In this document: positions 15,938 through 24,988 of the stretch, piece by piece
Position numbering within the stretch: position 1 is the stretch's first letter
Layout of the letters: every line of letters starts with the position of its first letter
From: Enterococcus florum
GTDB taxonomy: Bacteria > Bacillota > Bacilli > Lactobacillales > Enterococcaceae
Reading direction: 5' to 3'
Length of the DNA stretch: 64,000 bases
Assembly: GCF_004309355.1 (NCBI RefSeq)
Contig: NZ_BJCC01000016.1
Span: forward strand, 1-64,000
Notes under the pieces: generated by a model
Database searches by the model: none
Told to the model about the DNA's origin: nothing
Seen by the model: the letters and a program-made list of their open reading frames with translations, nothing else
Translations under genes and position numbers: made by a program

Positions 15938-15954
15938 CTTTTTAAGCCTCACCC
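15925..15954 (+). terminator. Hairpin over the LacI-type gene stop codon
   Basis: GGGTGAGGCTT (15925-15935) and AAGCCTCACCC (15944-15954) form a perfect 11-bp stem. Unusually the T-run is in the loop (GACTTTTT), with no T-run after the stem. It may still end the regulator transcript or insulate it from pdp, but it is not a textbook terminator. Confidence 0.55.
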
Positions 15955-15969
15955 GATATAGTAACGATG

Positions 15970-16015
15970 TTAGCGTTTGCTAAAAACGTTTTCTATTTTG
16001 AGTAAACTGTTTTAC
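15970..16015. promoter_or_regulatory. Cluster of operator-like palindromes before pdp
   Basis: Three inverted repeats are packed here. They are TTAGC-GTTT-GCTAA (15970-15983), the perfect palindrome AAAACGTTTT with central CG (15983-15992), and GTAAACTGTTTTAC (16002-16015, 6 of 7 pairs). A central CG palindrome is typical of LacI-family operators and of cre sites. TAAAAACGTTTTCT fits cre with two mismatches and shares AACGTTTTCT with the sor promoter. Confidence 0.5.
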
Positions 16016-16023
16016 TAAAGTGG

Positions 16024-16051
16024 TTTACCTTTGATTATTTTGATGTATAAT
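16024..16051 (+). promoter_or_regulatory. Candidate pdp operon promoter
   Basis: TATAAT (16046-16051) is a consensus -10 box. The best -35 is TTTACC (16024-16029) with a 16-base spacer. The weak -35 beside palindromes suggests a regulated promoter. Confidence 0.6.
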
Positions 16052-16077
16052 GAGTGTTGAGTTTGGAGGCAAAACGG

Positions 16078-17379
16078 ATGAGAATGGTAGATTTAATCGA
16101 AAAAAAGCGTGATGGAAAAATTCTGACGAAGGAAGAAATCGACTTTATTATTGCAGGGTATACCAACGAAGAAATTCCCGATTATCAAATGAGTGCGTTG
16201 CTAATGGCGATCTTTTATCAGGACATGACGGATGAAGAGATCACTAATTTAACACTGGCCATGGCCCATTCTGGCGACATCATCGATCTTTCCTCGATCG
16301 AGGGCATCAAAGTCGATAAGCATTCGACAGGCGGTGTCGGGGATACAACGACCTTGGTATTGGCTCCGCTGGTAGCAAGCGTAGGTGTTCCTGTAGCCAA
16401 AATGTCCGGACGCGGCTTAGGATTTACAGGCGGCACCTTGGACAAATTTGAATCGATCCCAGGCTTTCGAATTGAATTATCTGACCAGGAATTTATCGAC
16501 ATCGTAAACAAAAGTCAAGTCGCCGTTATCGGGCAATCGGGCAATCTCGCTCCGGCAGACAAGAAGCTGTATGCCTTGAGAGATGTGACTGGAACAGTTG
16601 ATTCGATTCCGTTGATCGCAAGCTCGATCATGAGTAAAAAAATTGCCGCAGGCGCGGATGCCATCGTACTAGATGTCACTACAGGCGAAGGGGCCTTCAT
16701 GAAAAATCTGGACGATGCGAAACGATTGGCGCATACCATGGTCCGGATCGGCAAACTCGCAGGTCGACAGACAATGGCCGTCATTTCAGATATGTCCGAA
16801 CCGTTAGGTGAAGCTGTCGGCAACGGCTTAGAGATCGTTGAAGCCATTGAAGCGCTGCAAGGCAAAGGACCAGAAGATTTGATGGAAATGTGCTATGTCC
16901 TAGGCAGCCAAATGGTCGTTCTGGCTGGCAAAGCAGAAAGCTTGGACGATGCACGCGTCATGCTCAAAGAAGCGCTGGAATCTGGAAAAGCGCTAGAAAA
17001 ATTCCGTGAAATGGTCCAGGATCAAGGCGGCGATGCTTCGGTCATCGATCAGCCTGAGAAGCTGATAACGGCCACCTATCAATTTGATTTGCCGGCGAAA
17101 GAGTCTGGCTATGTGACGGAGATCGTAGCGAACGAAATCGGGATTGCAGCAATGCTTTTAGGCGCTGGAAGGCGGACCAAGGAAGATGATATTGACCATG
17201 CAGTCGGCATTAAATTAAAGAAAAAAGTCGGCGACGCAGTCAAGGAAGGCGAAGCGTTGTTAACGATCTATTCAAACACGGAGGATACTTCGGCTGTAGA
17301 GCAGCTGCTGTATGAAAATATTTCCATAGGGGATAATAGTTTAGAACCGACACTGATACATGGTATTATTACAGAGTAA
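16078..17379 (+). CDS. pdp: Pyrimidine-nucleoside phosphorylase
   Basis: A 433-residue enzyme that splits uridine, thymidine or deoxyuridine with phosphate into base and (deoxy)ribose-1-phosphate. The family signature [20 protein letters not shown] and the [14 protein letters not shown] block are clear, with [23 protein letters not shown] as the substrate-site region. It aligns end to end with B. subtilis Pdp, which also begins MRMVD. I therefore start at ATG 16078, with TTGGAGG ten bases upstream, and not at the upstream GTG (16054). First gene of the nucleoside operon; deoC follows 104 bp later. Confidence 0.96.
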   Translation: MRMVDLIEKKRDGKILTKEEIDFIIAGYTNEEIPDYQMSALLMAIFYQDMTDEEITNLTLAMAHSGDIIDLSSIEGIKVDKHSTGGVGDTTTLVLAPLVASVGVPVAKMSGRGLGFTGGTLDKFESIPGFRIELSDQEFIDIVNKSQVAVIGQSGNLAPADKKLYALRDVTGTVDSIPLIASSIMSKKIAAGADAIVLDVTTGEGAFMKNLDDAKRLAHTMVRIGKLAGRQTMAVISDMSEPLGEAVGNGLEIVEAIEALQGKGPEDLMEMCYVLGSQMVVLAGKAESLDDARVMLKEALESGKALEKFREMVQDQGGDASVIDQPEKLITATYQFDLPAKESGYVTEIVANEIGIAAMLLGAGRRTKEDDIDHAVGIKLKKKVGDAVKEGEALLTIYSNTEDTSAVEQLLYENISIGDNSLEPTLIHGIITE

Positions 17380-17483
17380 GGTATTTGTGTGGAATGTAAC
17401 AAAACTTCAAATGATTCGCTATTCACAAATTAATTTTTCATAGTTTGATAATAAAAAGTAAAAGAGAAATGGGAGGAAAGTAC

Positions 17484-18146
17484 ATGGAATTGAATCGCAT
17501 GATCGATCATACGATCTTAAAAGCAGATGCGACAAAAGACGATGTCATGAAAATCATCAATGAAGCAAAGGAATATCATTTTTATTCCGTTTGCATCAAT
17601 CCGACATGGGTCAGCCTAGCTGCACAAGAACTAAAAGGTGAGCCAGTAGCTGTTTGTACAGTCATTGGGTTTCCTTTAGGAGCCAACACGTCTGAAGTGA
17701 AAGCTTACGAAGCAGCACATGCGATCGAAAACGGCGCAGAAGAAGTCGATATGGTCATCAACATCGGTGAGCTGAAAGCTGGAAACAACGAAAAGGTTCA
17801 ACAAGACATAGAAGCAGTTGTTGCTGCTGCCAAAGATCAAGCGTTGGTAAAAGTGATCATTGAAACAGCATTATTAACAAGGGAAGAAAAAATCAAGGCT
17901 TGTGAATTGGCAAAAGCAGCTGGTGCTGATTTTGTTAAAACGTCGACCGGATTTTCGACCGGCGGTGCTACAGTAGATGATGTTAAATTAATGCGTGAAA
18001 CAGTCGGACCAGAAATGGGTGTTAAAGCCTCAGGCGGCATCCATAATACGAAAGAAGCTATGGCGATGATCGAAGCCGGAGCAACACGGTTAGGTGCCAG
18101 CTCGGGTGTGGCCATTATGAATGGACTCTCCGGAAGCGGGTATTAA
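17484..18146 (+). CDS. deoC: Deoxyribose-phosphate aldolase
   Basis: A 220-residue class I aldolase that cleaves 2-deoxyribose-5-phosphate to glyceraldehyde-3-phosphate and acetaldehyde. Schiff-base lysine K152 lies in [14 protein letters not shown], partner K181 in VKASGGIH, and D89 in [10 protein letters not shown]. The start at 17484 is chosen for GGGAGG 8 bases upstream; the extra residues of the longer open frame are not conserved. It acts after pdp, punA or deoD (phosphorolysis) and deoB (phosphate shift), all of which are nearby. The product is full length. Confidence 0.96.
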   Translation: MELNRMIDHTILKADATKDDVMKIINEAKEYHFYSVCINPTWVSLAAQELKGEPVAVCTVIGFPLGANTSEVKAYEAAHAIENGAEEVDMVINIGELKAGNNEKVQQDIEAVVAAAKDQALVKVIIETALLTREEKIKACELAKAAGADFVKTSTGFSTGGATVDDVKLMRETVGPEMGVKASGGIHNTKEAMAMIEAGATRLGASSGVAIMNGLSGSGY

Positions 18147-18165
18147 TAGTAGGAGGCATTTGCAG

Positions 18166-18561
18166 ATGTCAGCAAAGAAAGAATGGATCGCTGCAGCGAC
18201 TGAAGCCTTGGACAAGGCGTATGTGCCTTATTCTCATTTTCCAGTTGGGGCTTGTCTGGTCACGAATGATGGAAAAACTTATCAAGGAATAAATATTGAA
18301 AACGCATCTTACGGATTAAGCAATTGTGCGGAACGAACAGCCTTTTTCAAAGCTGTTTCTGAAGGAGAAAGAAACTTCAGCCACCTCGTGATTGCCGGAC
18401 GCACACCAGAACCGATTTCTCCATGCGGCGCTTGCCGCCAAGTCATGGCAGAGTTCTGTGATCCAGCGATGCCAGTAACCTTAGTTGGTGAGAACGGTCG
18501 AACTAAAGAAACGACCGTTGAAGGATTACTGCCATATATGTTCACTGACAAAGATTTATAA
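18166..18561 (+). CDS. cdd: Cytidine deaminase
   Basis: A 131-residue zinc enzyme that deaminates cytidine and deoxycytidine to uridine and deoxyuridine, making them substrates for Pdp. The zinc site is intact: C54-A-E56 in SNCAERTAF with E56 as proton shuttle, and PCGAC with C87 and C90. The size fits the homotetrameric Firmicute type. The start at 18166 follows TAGGAGG; the longer open frame runs back into deoC. It lies 19 bp after deoC and is presumably co-transcribed. Confidence 0.96.
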   Translation: MSAKKEWIAAATEALDKAYVPYSHFPVGACLVTNDGKTYQGINIENASYGLSNCAERTAFFKAVSEGERNFSHLVIAGRTPEPISPCGACRQVMAEFCDPAMPVTLVGENGRTKETTVEGLLPYMFTDKDL

Positions 18562-18624
18562 ACCATGTTCATTCAGTCGTTTGACTGTTGAAAAAAAATA
18601 CCATATTTAGGGGGCTTTACAGAA

Positions 18625-19725
18625 ATGAAAAAAGCAAAATTATTTGGTCTAGGCGCGACAGCTTTTGCGGCAATGGTAGTGCTAGGTGCATGTGGCGGCG
18701 GTAACGGCGGCGGCTCAACTGACTCTTCAGGTGGAGGATCTGCTTCAGGCGGAGATGCCGATCACAGTGTAGCAATCGTAACGGATATTGGTGGTGTTGA
18801 TGACCGTTCATTCAACCAGTCAGCTTGGGAAGGCTTGCAGGCGTGGGGGAAAGACCATAACATCGAACGCGGAACTGGCGGATATGACTATGTTCAATCT
18901 GACAATGCATCACAATATACAACCAACATTGATTCAGCAGTTTCAAACGGCTTCCAAACTATTTTCGGTGTCGGCTATCTATTAGCAGAACCAATCGAAG
19001 CAGCAGCGGATACAAATCCTGACACAAACTTCGTTATTATTGATTCTGTAATCGAAGGAAAAGACAACGTGGCTTCAGCAACCTTCAAAGACAACGAAGC
19101 AGCTTACCTTGCAGGTGTGGCAGCAGCTCATACAACAAAGACAGACAAAGTTGGCTTTATCGGTGGTGAAGAAGGGGTCGTAATTGACCGTTTTGAAGCT
19201 GGATTTGTGAAAGGGGTAGAAGATACTGCCAAAGAAATGGACAAAGATATTTCAATCGATGTTCAATACGCAGCATCATTCGGTGACCCTGCTCGTGGTA
19301 AAGCATTAGCAGCAAATATGTACGACAATGATATCGATGTAATTTACCATGCTTCAGGCGGTACAGGTAACGGCGTCTTCTCAGAAGCAAAAGCTCGTAA
19401 TGAAGAAAAAGCAGAAGCAGACAAAGTTTGGGTTATCGGTGTAGATAGCGATCAGCAAGCTGAAGGTGAATACACTGACAAAGACGGCAAAGAAAGCAAC
19501 TTCTGTTTGGCTTCTACACTTAAAGGTGTGGGCGCAGCCGTTCAAGACATCTCTACTCGTGCGTTGGAAGATAAATTCCCTGGCGGCGAACACTTGTCAT
19601 TCGGTTTGAAAGACGGCGGTGTATCTCTAACTGATGGATTCTTGTCCGATGAAGCGAAAGCTGCAGTTAACGAAGCAAAAGACAAAGTATCAGATGGTGA
19701 CATCGAAGTTCCAGAAAAACCTTAA
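18625..19725 (+). CDS. BMP-family nucleoside-binding lipoprotein of an ABC transporter
   Basis: A 366-residue secreted lipoprotein with a signal peptide and lipobox VLGAC (lipidated C23), followed by a Gly/Ser-rich linker. The mature part matches the Bmp/Med family of purine-nucleoside receptors (VAIVTDIGGVDDRSFNQSAWEGL, GFIGGEEGVVIDRFEAGFVKGV, DVIYHASGGTGNGVF). In Lactococcus BmpA and Streptococcus PnrA such proteins bind nucleosides. It would sit on the outer membrane face and feed the permeases encoded after the terminator at 19737. It is likely the most expressed member of the transporter. Confidence 0.93.
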   Translation: MKKAKLFGLGATAFAAMVVLGACGGGNGGGSTDSSGGGSASGGDADHSVAIVTDIGGVDDRSFNQSAWEGLQAWGKDHNIERGTGGYDYVQSDNASQYTTNIDSAVSNGFQTIFGVGYLLAEPIEAAADTNPDTNFVIIDSVIEGKDNVASATFKDNEAAYLAGVAAAHTTKTDKVGFIGGEEGVVIDRFEAGFVKGVEDTAKEMDKDISIDVQYAASFGDPARGKALAANMYDNDIDVIYHASGGTGNGVFSEAKARNEEKAEADKVWVIGVDSDQQAEGEYTDKDGKESNFCLASTLKGVGAAVQDISTRALEDKFPGGEHLSFGLKDGGVSLTDGFLSDEAKAAVNEAKDKVSDGDIEVPEKP

Positions 19726-19736
19726 TTGGTAAAACT

Positions 19737-19776
19737 GAATATTATGGCGATCTAAAGCTCGCCATAATATTCTTTT
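19737..19776 (+). terminator. Strong hairpin between the lipoprotein and ATPase genes
   Basis: GAATATTATGGCGA (19737-19750) and TCGCCATAATATTC (19759-19772) form a perfect 14-bp stem with an 8-base loop, followed by TTTT. The T-run is short, so partial read-through is plausible. This would make binding protein in excess over the membrane complex. Confidence 0.85.
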
Positions 19777-19869
19777 CTTAGACAAGCAGCACAGCAAGTG
19801 TGCTGTTTGCCTAAGGGAAGAATTCCTTTAATTAATGTGTGTTTGTCAGGTCTTAAAAAGTGATAGGAT

Positions 19870-21441
19870 GTGAAAAGAGTGACAGAAGAACAATATGTCA
19901 TTGAGATGCGCAATATCACCAAGCAATTTGGCACATTTAAAGCCAATGACAATATCAATCTTCAGATCCGCAAAGGCGAGATCCATGCGCTTTTAGGTGA
20001 AAATGGTGCCGGAAAGTCGACACTAATGAATGTATTGTCGGGGCTTTTACAGCCAACTTCAGGTGAGATTTTGATGGATGGGCAAAAAGTAGAGATCTCA
20101 GATCCTACCAAAGCCAATCATTTAGGGATCGGGATGGTCCATCAGCATTTCATGTTAGTTGATGCGTTTACCGTTACAGAGAACATTATTTTAGGCAGCG
20201 AGCCGACCAGCGGCGTGACGCTGGACAAGAAACAGGCACGAGCAGAGATCGAACGTTTGTCGAAGGAATATGGCTTGCAGGTGGATCCGGATGCCTATGT
20301 GCGCGACATTTCAGTTGGGATGCAGCAGCGGGTAGAAATCTTGAAGACGTTGTACCGTGGGGCCAATGTACTGATTTTTGATGAACCGACAGCCGTATTG
20401 ACACCGCAGGAAATCGATGAATTGATTGAGATCATGAATGGCTTGGTTAGTGAAGGCAAATCGATCATTTTGATCACTCACAAATTGGATGAGATCAAAA
20501 AGGTGGCCGATCGTTGTTCCGTTATTCGCCGAGGCAGGTATATCGGTACAGTTGATGTGAAGGAAGTTAGTTCGCAGCAGCTGGCAGATATGATGGTAGG
20601 ACGTTCAGTCTCTTTTAAAACAGACAAAAAAGCAGCGGTACCAGGTGAAACGGTGTTATCGATTAAGGATCTAGTTGTGAAAGAAAGTCGCGGCCTTGAA
20701 GCGGTTAAAAAGCTTAGTTTAGACGTTCGTCGAGGTGAAGTGGTCGGGATTGCCGGGATTGACGGCAATGGACAATCGGAACTGATTCAAGCACTGACTG
20801 GTCTGCGAAAAATAGAAAGCGGCACTGTGACACTGAACGGCAAAGACATTACTGGGAAAAAACCACGTCAGATCACTGAATCTGGAGTTGGTCACGTTCC
20901 AGAAGACCGTCACAAATATGGGCTTATTTTGGAATTAGCGTTATCTGAGAATATTGCATTGCAATCATACTATCATCCGCCATTCAGCCGTTCAGGCATC
21001 TTGAATCACGGGGAGATCGATACTTATGCCAATCGCTTAATTGAGGAGTACGATGTACGGACGACCAGCGAAAAAGCACCCGCCGGTTCATTATCCGGAG
21101 GGAATCAGCAAAAAGCGATCATCGCCAGAGAAATGGATCGCGATCCGGATCTATTGATCGTGTCGCAGCCGACACGTGGACTGGACGTTGGAGCGATCGA
21201 GTATATCCACAAACGACTGGTTGAGCAGCGAGACAAGAACAAAGGCGTTTTATTAGTTAGCTTTGAACTGGATGAAATTTTAAATGTCTCTGATCGTATC
21301 GCCGTTATCCATGCGGGTGAGATCACTGGGATTGTGGATCCAAAAGAAACTTCTGAAAATGAGCTGGGGCTATTGATGGCCGGCTACACGTTAGAAGAGT
21401 CACGAGCAGAATTACAAAAGGCGGGTGAGACAAATGAATGA
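19870..21441 (+). CDS. Nucleoside ABC transporter, duplicated ATP-binding subunit
   Basis: A 523-residue protein of two fused ABC ATPase domains, as in the sugar/nucleoside class (Lactococcus NupA, Bacillus YufO). The first domain has Walker A GENGAGKST and a VGMQQRVEI signature with ILIFDEPTAVLTPQE. The second has the usual degenerate GIDGNGQSE, SGGNQQKAIIARE and VSQPTRGLDVGAI. It energises nucleoside uptake through the two permeases that follow. The start is GTG at 19870; a second GTG at 19879 is possible. Confidence 0.93.
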   Translation: MKRVTEEQYVIEMRNITKQFGTFKANDNINLQIRKGEIHALLGENGAGKSTLMNVLSGLLQPTSGEILMDGQKVEISDPTKANHLGIGMVHQHFMLVDAFTVTENIILGSEPTSGVTLDKKQARAEIERLSKEYGLQVDPDAYVRDISVGMQQRVEILKTLYRGANVLIFDEPTAVLTPQEIDELIEIMNGLVSEGKSIILITHKLDEIKKVADRCSVIRRGRYIGTVDVKEVSSQQLADMMVGRSVSFKTDKKAAVPGETVLSIKDLVVKESRGLEAVKKLSLDVRRGEVVGIAGIDGNGQSELIQALTGLRKIESGTVTLNGKDITGKKPRQITESGVGHVPEDRHKYGLILELALSENIALQSYYHPPFSRSGILNHGEIDTYANRLIEEYDVRTTSEKAPAGSLSGGNQQKAIIAREMDRDPDLLIVSQPTRGLDVGAIEYIHKRLVEQRDKNKGVLLVSFELDEILNVSDRIAVIHAGEITGIVDPKETSENELGLLMAGYTLEESRAELQKAGETNE

Positions 21442-22561
21442 TCGCGCAGAAAGAATCAGAAACATCCTGGTTCCGTTGATCTCAGTTGTCCTAGGATTTG
21501 CTCTAGGTGCAATCCTGATGCTGATCTTCGGATTCAACCCAGCCGAGGGATACAATGCCATGTTCAGTTCGGCATTCCGCAGCACTATGTCAATGGGAGA
21601 AATTTTAGTTGGTGCAGCCCCCTTGATCTTTACAGCCTTAGGATTTTCCGTCGCGAATTCGGCAGGATTTTTCAATATCGGGCTTTCAGGCCAAGCATTA
21701 TGCGGCTGGGTAGCAAGTATTTGGGTGGCATTGAGCATGCCGGATTCGCCTAAAATCGTTGTGGTGACCTTAGCAATTATTGCAGGTGCATTAGCTGGGG
21801 CAGCTGCTGCAGCGATCCCCGGAGTTCTACGAGCTTACTTTGGAACAAGTGAAGTTATCGTAACGATCATGATGAACTATGTTTTGTTGTATGTCGGAAA
21901 CCATATTGTCAACAATGTGATGTCAGAAGAAATCATCTCTAATAAAGGGGTCACAAAACTGGTGGGGATGAACGGCACTCTTCGGACCCCATGGCTGACA
22001 CAGCTCTTCGGCGGATCACGGATCAACTTGGGGATTTTCTTAGCAGTGATCTTCTTAGTTGTTGTGTGGTTCTTGATGAAACGGACGACGCTAGGTTTTG
22101 AGATTCGTTCCGTAGGGCTGAATCCTTTTGCTTCTGAATATGCAGGGATGAGCAGCAAGCGGACGATCATTATTTCGATGATCATTTCCGGTTTATTAGC
22201 CGGATTAGGCGGAGTGGTCCAAGGAATTGGTACCTTTAACAACTTCTTCGTTCAAGGAACCTCGTTGAGTATTGGATTTGACGGAATGGCGGTTTCCCTG
22301 CTTGGAAACGGCAGCTCGATCGGTATTTTGTTATCAGCATTGCTCTTCAGTGTCCTGAAATTAGGCGGACAAGGCATGCAATTTGCTGGAATTCCAAGTG
22401 AATTGGCCAACAGTGTGATTCCGTTGATCATCTTCTTCGTAGCAATCAATTATGCAGTACGGTTAGTTTTGGCAAAAATTTCAGGCAATAAAAAACAAGT
22501 CGCGGTTGTAGAGGAAACAAGTAAAACCAATGAAGAAAGTCAAGAAGGAGGCGAATTGTGA
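21434..22561 (+). CDS. Nucleoside ABC transporter permease 1
   Basis: A hydrophobic protein of about 375 residues of the BPD_transp_2 family (Lactococcus NupB, Bacillus YufP). It has multiple membrane helices and the conserved GLSGQAL, GTSEVIVTIMMNYV, GLNPFASEYAGM and LAGLGGVVQGIG segments. The start is taken as ATG 21434, after GGCGGGTGAG; the frame opens at GTG 21425. It overlaps the ATPase gene end by 8 bases, showing translational coupling. It forms the channel with the next gene product. Confidence 0.92.
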   Translation: MNDRAERIRNILVPLISVVLGFALGAILMLIFGFNPAEGYNAMFSSAFRSTMSMGEILVGAAPLIFTALGFSVANSAGFFNIGLSGQALCGWVASIWVALSMPDSPKIVVVTLAIIAGALAGAAAAAIPGVLRAYFGTSEVIVTIMMNYVLLYVGNHIVNNVMSEEIISNKGVTKLVGMNGTLRTPWLTQLFGGSRINLGIFLAVIFLVVVWFLMKRTTLGFEIRSVGLNPFASEYAGMSSKRTIIISMIISGLLAGLGGVVQGIGTFNNFFVQGTSLSIGFDGMAVSLLGNGSSIGILLSALLFSVLKLGGQGMQFAGIPSELANSVIPLIIFFVAINYAVRLVLAKISGNKKQVAVVEETSKTNEESQEGGEL

Positions 22562-23514
22562 TGAATATGCAATTACTTAGTTCATTAATCACACAGACAC
22601 TTGTGTATTCCGCGCCTTTGATCTTGACGGCTCTCGGCGGTGTGTTTTCTGAACGAGGCGGTATTGTAAATGTAGGTCTTGAAGGAATCATGGTATTGGG
22701 TGCGTTTAGTTCAGTCGTTTTCAACTTAAGCTTTGCAGATCAATTTGGTGCATGGACTCCGTGGCTGGGTGTTCTGGTCGGTGGATTAGTCGGTGTCGCG
22801 TATTCCTTGATCCACGCGGTAGCTACCGTCCATCTGCGAGCGGATCACATCATCAGCGGGACAGTGATGAATCTGTTGGCGCCTTCGTTGACGATCTTTT
22901 TGATCAAGGTCATCTACGGAAAAGGACAGACCGATACGATCCAACGTCAATTCGGCTACTTTAACTTTCCTGGTTTGAGCGAGATTCCTATCATTGGCGA
23001 TTTATTTTTCAGCAGTACAAGCTTACCCGCTTACTTTGCGATCTTAGTGGCCGTGATTTCTTGGTTCGTTATCTTCAAGACAAGATTTGGCCTGCGTCTG
23101 CGTTCAGTCGGTGAGAATCCACTGGCAGCAGATACATTGGGGATTAATGTTTATGCGTTGCGGTATTCAGGTGTGTTGATCTCTGGATTTCTTGGCGGCA
23201 TGGGCGGAGCGGTCTTTGCACAATCGATCGCTGGACGCTTTGCAGCCACCACGATTGCTGGACAAGGATTTATCTCCATGGCCGCAATGATCTTCGGAAA
23301 ATGGAATCCGCTAGGTGCGATGGGTGCGGCGATCTTCTTCGGATTTGCCCAAAACTTGAGTATTGCTGGTTCAAATCTGCCAGTCATCTCATCGATCCCG
23401 GATGTGTACCTGCAAGCAGCACCATATGTGTTAACGATCTTAGTTTTAGTTGTATTCTTAGGAAAATCTGCAGCACCAAAAGCAGATGGTGTCAACTATA
23501 TCAAATCAAAATAA
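22558..23514 (+). CDS. Nucleoside ABC transporter permease 2
   Basis: A 318-residue multi-helix permease (Lactococcus NupC subunit, Bacillus YufQ type). Family stretches are APLILTALGGVFSERGGIVNVGLEGIMVLGAF, HLRADHIISGTVMNLLAP and RSVGENPLAADTLGINV. It overlaps the end of permease 1 by 4 bases (GTGATG; the start may be GTG 22558 or ATG 22561, both after AAGGAGG). It completes the two-subunit nucleoside channel and ends the transporter part before a terminator. Confidence 0.92.
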   Translation: MMNMQLLSSLITQTLVYSAPLILTALGGVFSERGGIVNVGLEGIMVLGAFSSVVFNLSFADQFGAWTPWLGVLVGGLVGVAYSLIHAVATVHLRADHIISGTVMNLLAPSLTIFLIKVIYGKGQTDTIQRQFGYFNFPGLSEIPIIGDLFFSSTSLPAYFAILVAVISWFVIFKTRFGLRLRSVGENPLAADTLGINVYALRYSGVLISGFLGGMGGAVFAQSIAGRFAATTIAGQGFISMAAMIFGKWNPLGAMGAAIFFGFAQNLSIAGSNLPVISSIPDVYLQAAPYVLTILVLVVFLGKSAAPKADGVNYIKSK

Positions 23515-23531
23515 AAGCTTTTTGTATCAAA

Positions 23532-23574
23532 GGGTGGGGCTATGGGACAATGTTTCTTAGCCGCGCCCATTTTT
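23532..23574 (+). terminator. Terminator after the nucleoside transporter
   Basis: GGGTGGGGCTA (23532-23542) pairs with TAGCCGCGCCC (23558-23568, one mismatch and one G-T) and ATTTTTT follows. The loop is long (15 bases). It separates the transporter genes from deoB. Confidence 0.8.
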
Positions 23575-23719
23575 TGTCAGATCAGCTTTCCACAGGAGTG
23601 GTCAGCCGATAAGGATGGCAGCTGATAACAAGCGAATCGCTCGCAGGATCGGGTGTCAAAGAGGTATCCTAAGAGTAGTTCGCTTGCATAAATGTATCCG
23701 CTCTATCGTGCTCATTAAA

Positions 23720-23731
23720 GTATCGGGATAC
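23720..23731. promoter_or_regulatory. Operator-like palindrome before deoB
   Basis: GTATCGGGATAC has perfect 5-base arms. It lies about 10 bp before a -10-like TATTAT (23742-23747), in the -35 region, so a bound repressor would block it. Half-site copies GTATCC also occur near 23663 and 23694. The regulator is unknown. Confidence 0.4.
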
Positions 23732-23793
23732 AAAAAAAGCGTATTATGGATTTCAACATAAATAAGTAAATCAATCAGAAAGAAGGAATAGAA

Positions 23794-24966
23794 ATGTTCA
23801 AACGTGTACATTTAGTCGTAATGGATTCAGTCGGTATTGGTGAAGCCCCTGATGCGGATCAGTTCAATGATCTAGGGTCTGATACGTTAGGTCATATTGC
23901 AAAAGAGGCTGGGCTGCATATTCCCCATTTGGAACAACTTGGATTGGGAACGATTCGTCCGCTCGAAGGTGTAAAGGATGTAACGGACCATCAAGGGTAT
24001 GCGACGAAGCTGGAAGAAATCTCAGTAGGAAAAGATACGATGACTGGGCATTGGGAAATCGCCGGATTGAATATTCAAACACCGTTCCGGGTATTCCCAG
24101 AGGGCTTTCCTGAAGAATTGCTGCAAAAGATTTCTGATTTTTCAGGACGCGGCATCATTCGTGGAGCCAATAAACCCTACAGTGGTACAGAAGTGATCGC
24201 TGATTTTGGAGAGGAACAAATGAAGACGGGCGATTTGATCATTTACACGTCTGCGGATCCCGTGCTGCAAATCGCAGCTCACGAAGAAGTCATCCCACTG
24301 GAAGAACTGTACCGTATTTGTGAATACACACGTGAAATCACAAAGGATGATCCTTACATGATCGGGCGAATCATTGCGCGTCCTTATCTAGGCGAACCAG
24401 GTGATTTTACCCGCACGAGCAATCGCCACGACTATGCGCTGAATCCATTTGGCAAAACGGTTTTGGATGCATTGAAGGAAAATGGCAAAGACGTGATCGC
24501 TGTTGGTAAAATTAATGACATTTTCAACGGACAAGGCATCACTGAATCGGTTCGGACGAAGAGCAACATGGATGGCGTCGATAAATTATTAGAAGTGATG
24601 AAAAAGGATTTCATCGGCTTAAGCTTTACCAATTTGGTTGATTTCGATGCATTGTATGGACACCGTCGGGATGTTGTCGGCTATGCGCATGCGATCGAGG
24701 ATTTTGATCTGCGCATCCCTGAAATTTTAGATGCAATGGATGAAGAGGACTTGTTAATGATCACAGCGGATCACGGCAACGATCCAACCTTTACCGGAAC
24801 CGATCATACCCGTGAATATGTGCCATTGTTGGTGTATAGTAAAAAGATGAAGGACCAGGGCAAATTGCCGCAGGGCTATTACTCGGACATTGCAGCGACT
24901 ATTGCCGAAAACTTTGAGGTTCCTGCAACTGAAAATGGCGAAAGCTTCTTAAAGCTGTTGAAATAA
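23794..24966 (+). CDS. deoB: Phosphopentomutase
   Basis: A 390-residue Mn-dependent enzyme of the alkaline phosphatase superfamily. It interconverts (deoxy)ribose-1-phosphate and -5-phosphate and links the phosphorylases to DeoC and the pentose phosphate pathway. Metal-site motifs are visible: D11 in [25 protein letters not shown] with the phospho-threonine region, and [23 protein letters not shown] near the C-terminus. Length is typical. GAAAGAAGG precedes ATG 23794. punA follows 22 bp later, so deoB-punA-deoD form one unit. Confidence 0.97.
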   Translation: MFKRVHLVVMDSVGIGEAPDADQFNDLGSDTLGHIAKEAGLHIPHLEQLGLGTIRPLEGVKDVTDHQGYATKLEEISVGKDTMTGHWEIAGLNIQTPFRVFPEGFPEELLQKISDFSGRGIIRGANKPYSGTEVIADFGEEQMKTGDLIIYTSADPVLQIAAHEEVIPLEELYRICEYTREITKDDPYMIGRIIARPYLGEPGDFTRTSNRHDYALNPFGKTVLDALKENGKDVIAVGKINDIFNGQGITESVRTKSNMDGVDKLLEVMKKDFIGLSFTNLVDFDALYGHRRDVVGYAHAIEDFDLRIPEILDAMDEEDLLMITADHGNDPTFTGTDHTREYVPLLVYSKKMKDQGKLPQGYYSDIAATIAENFEVPATENGESFLKLLK

Positions 24967-24988
24967 AAGCGAAATCAAGGAGGACACA

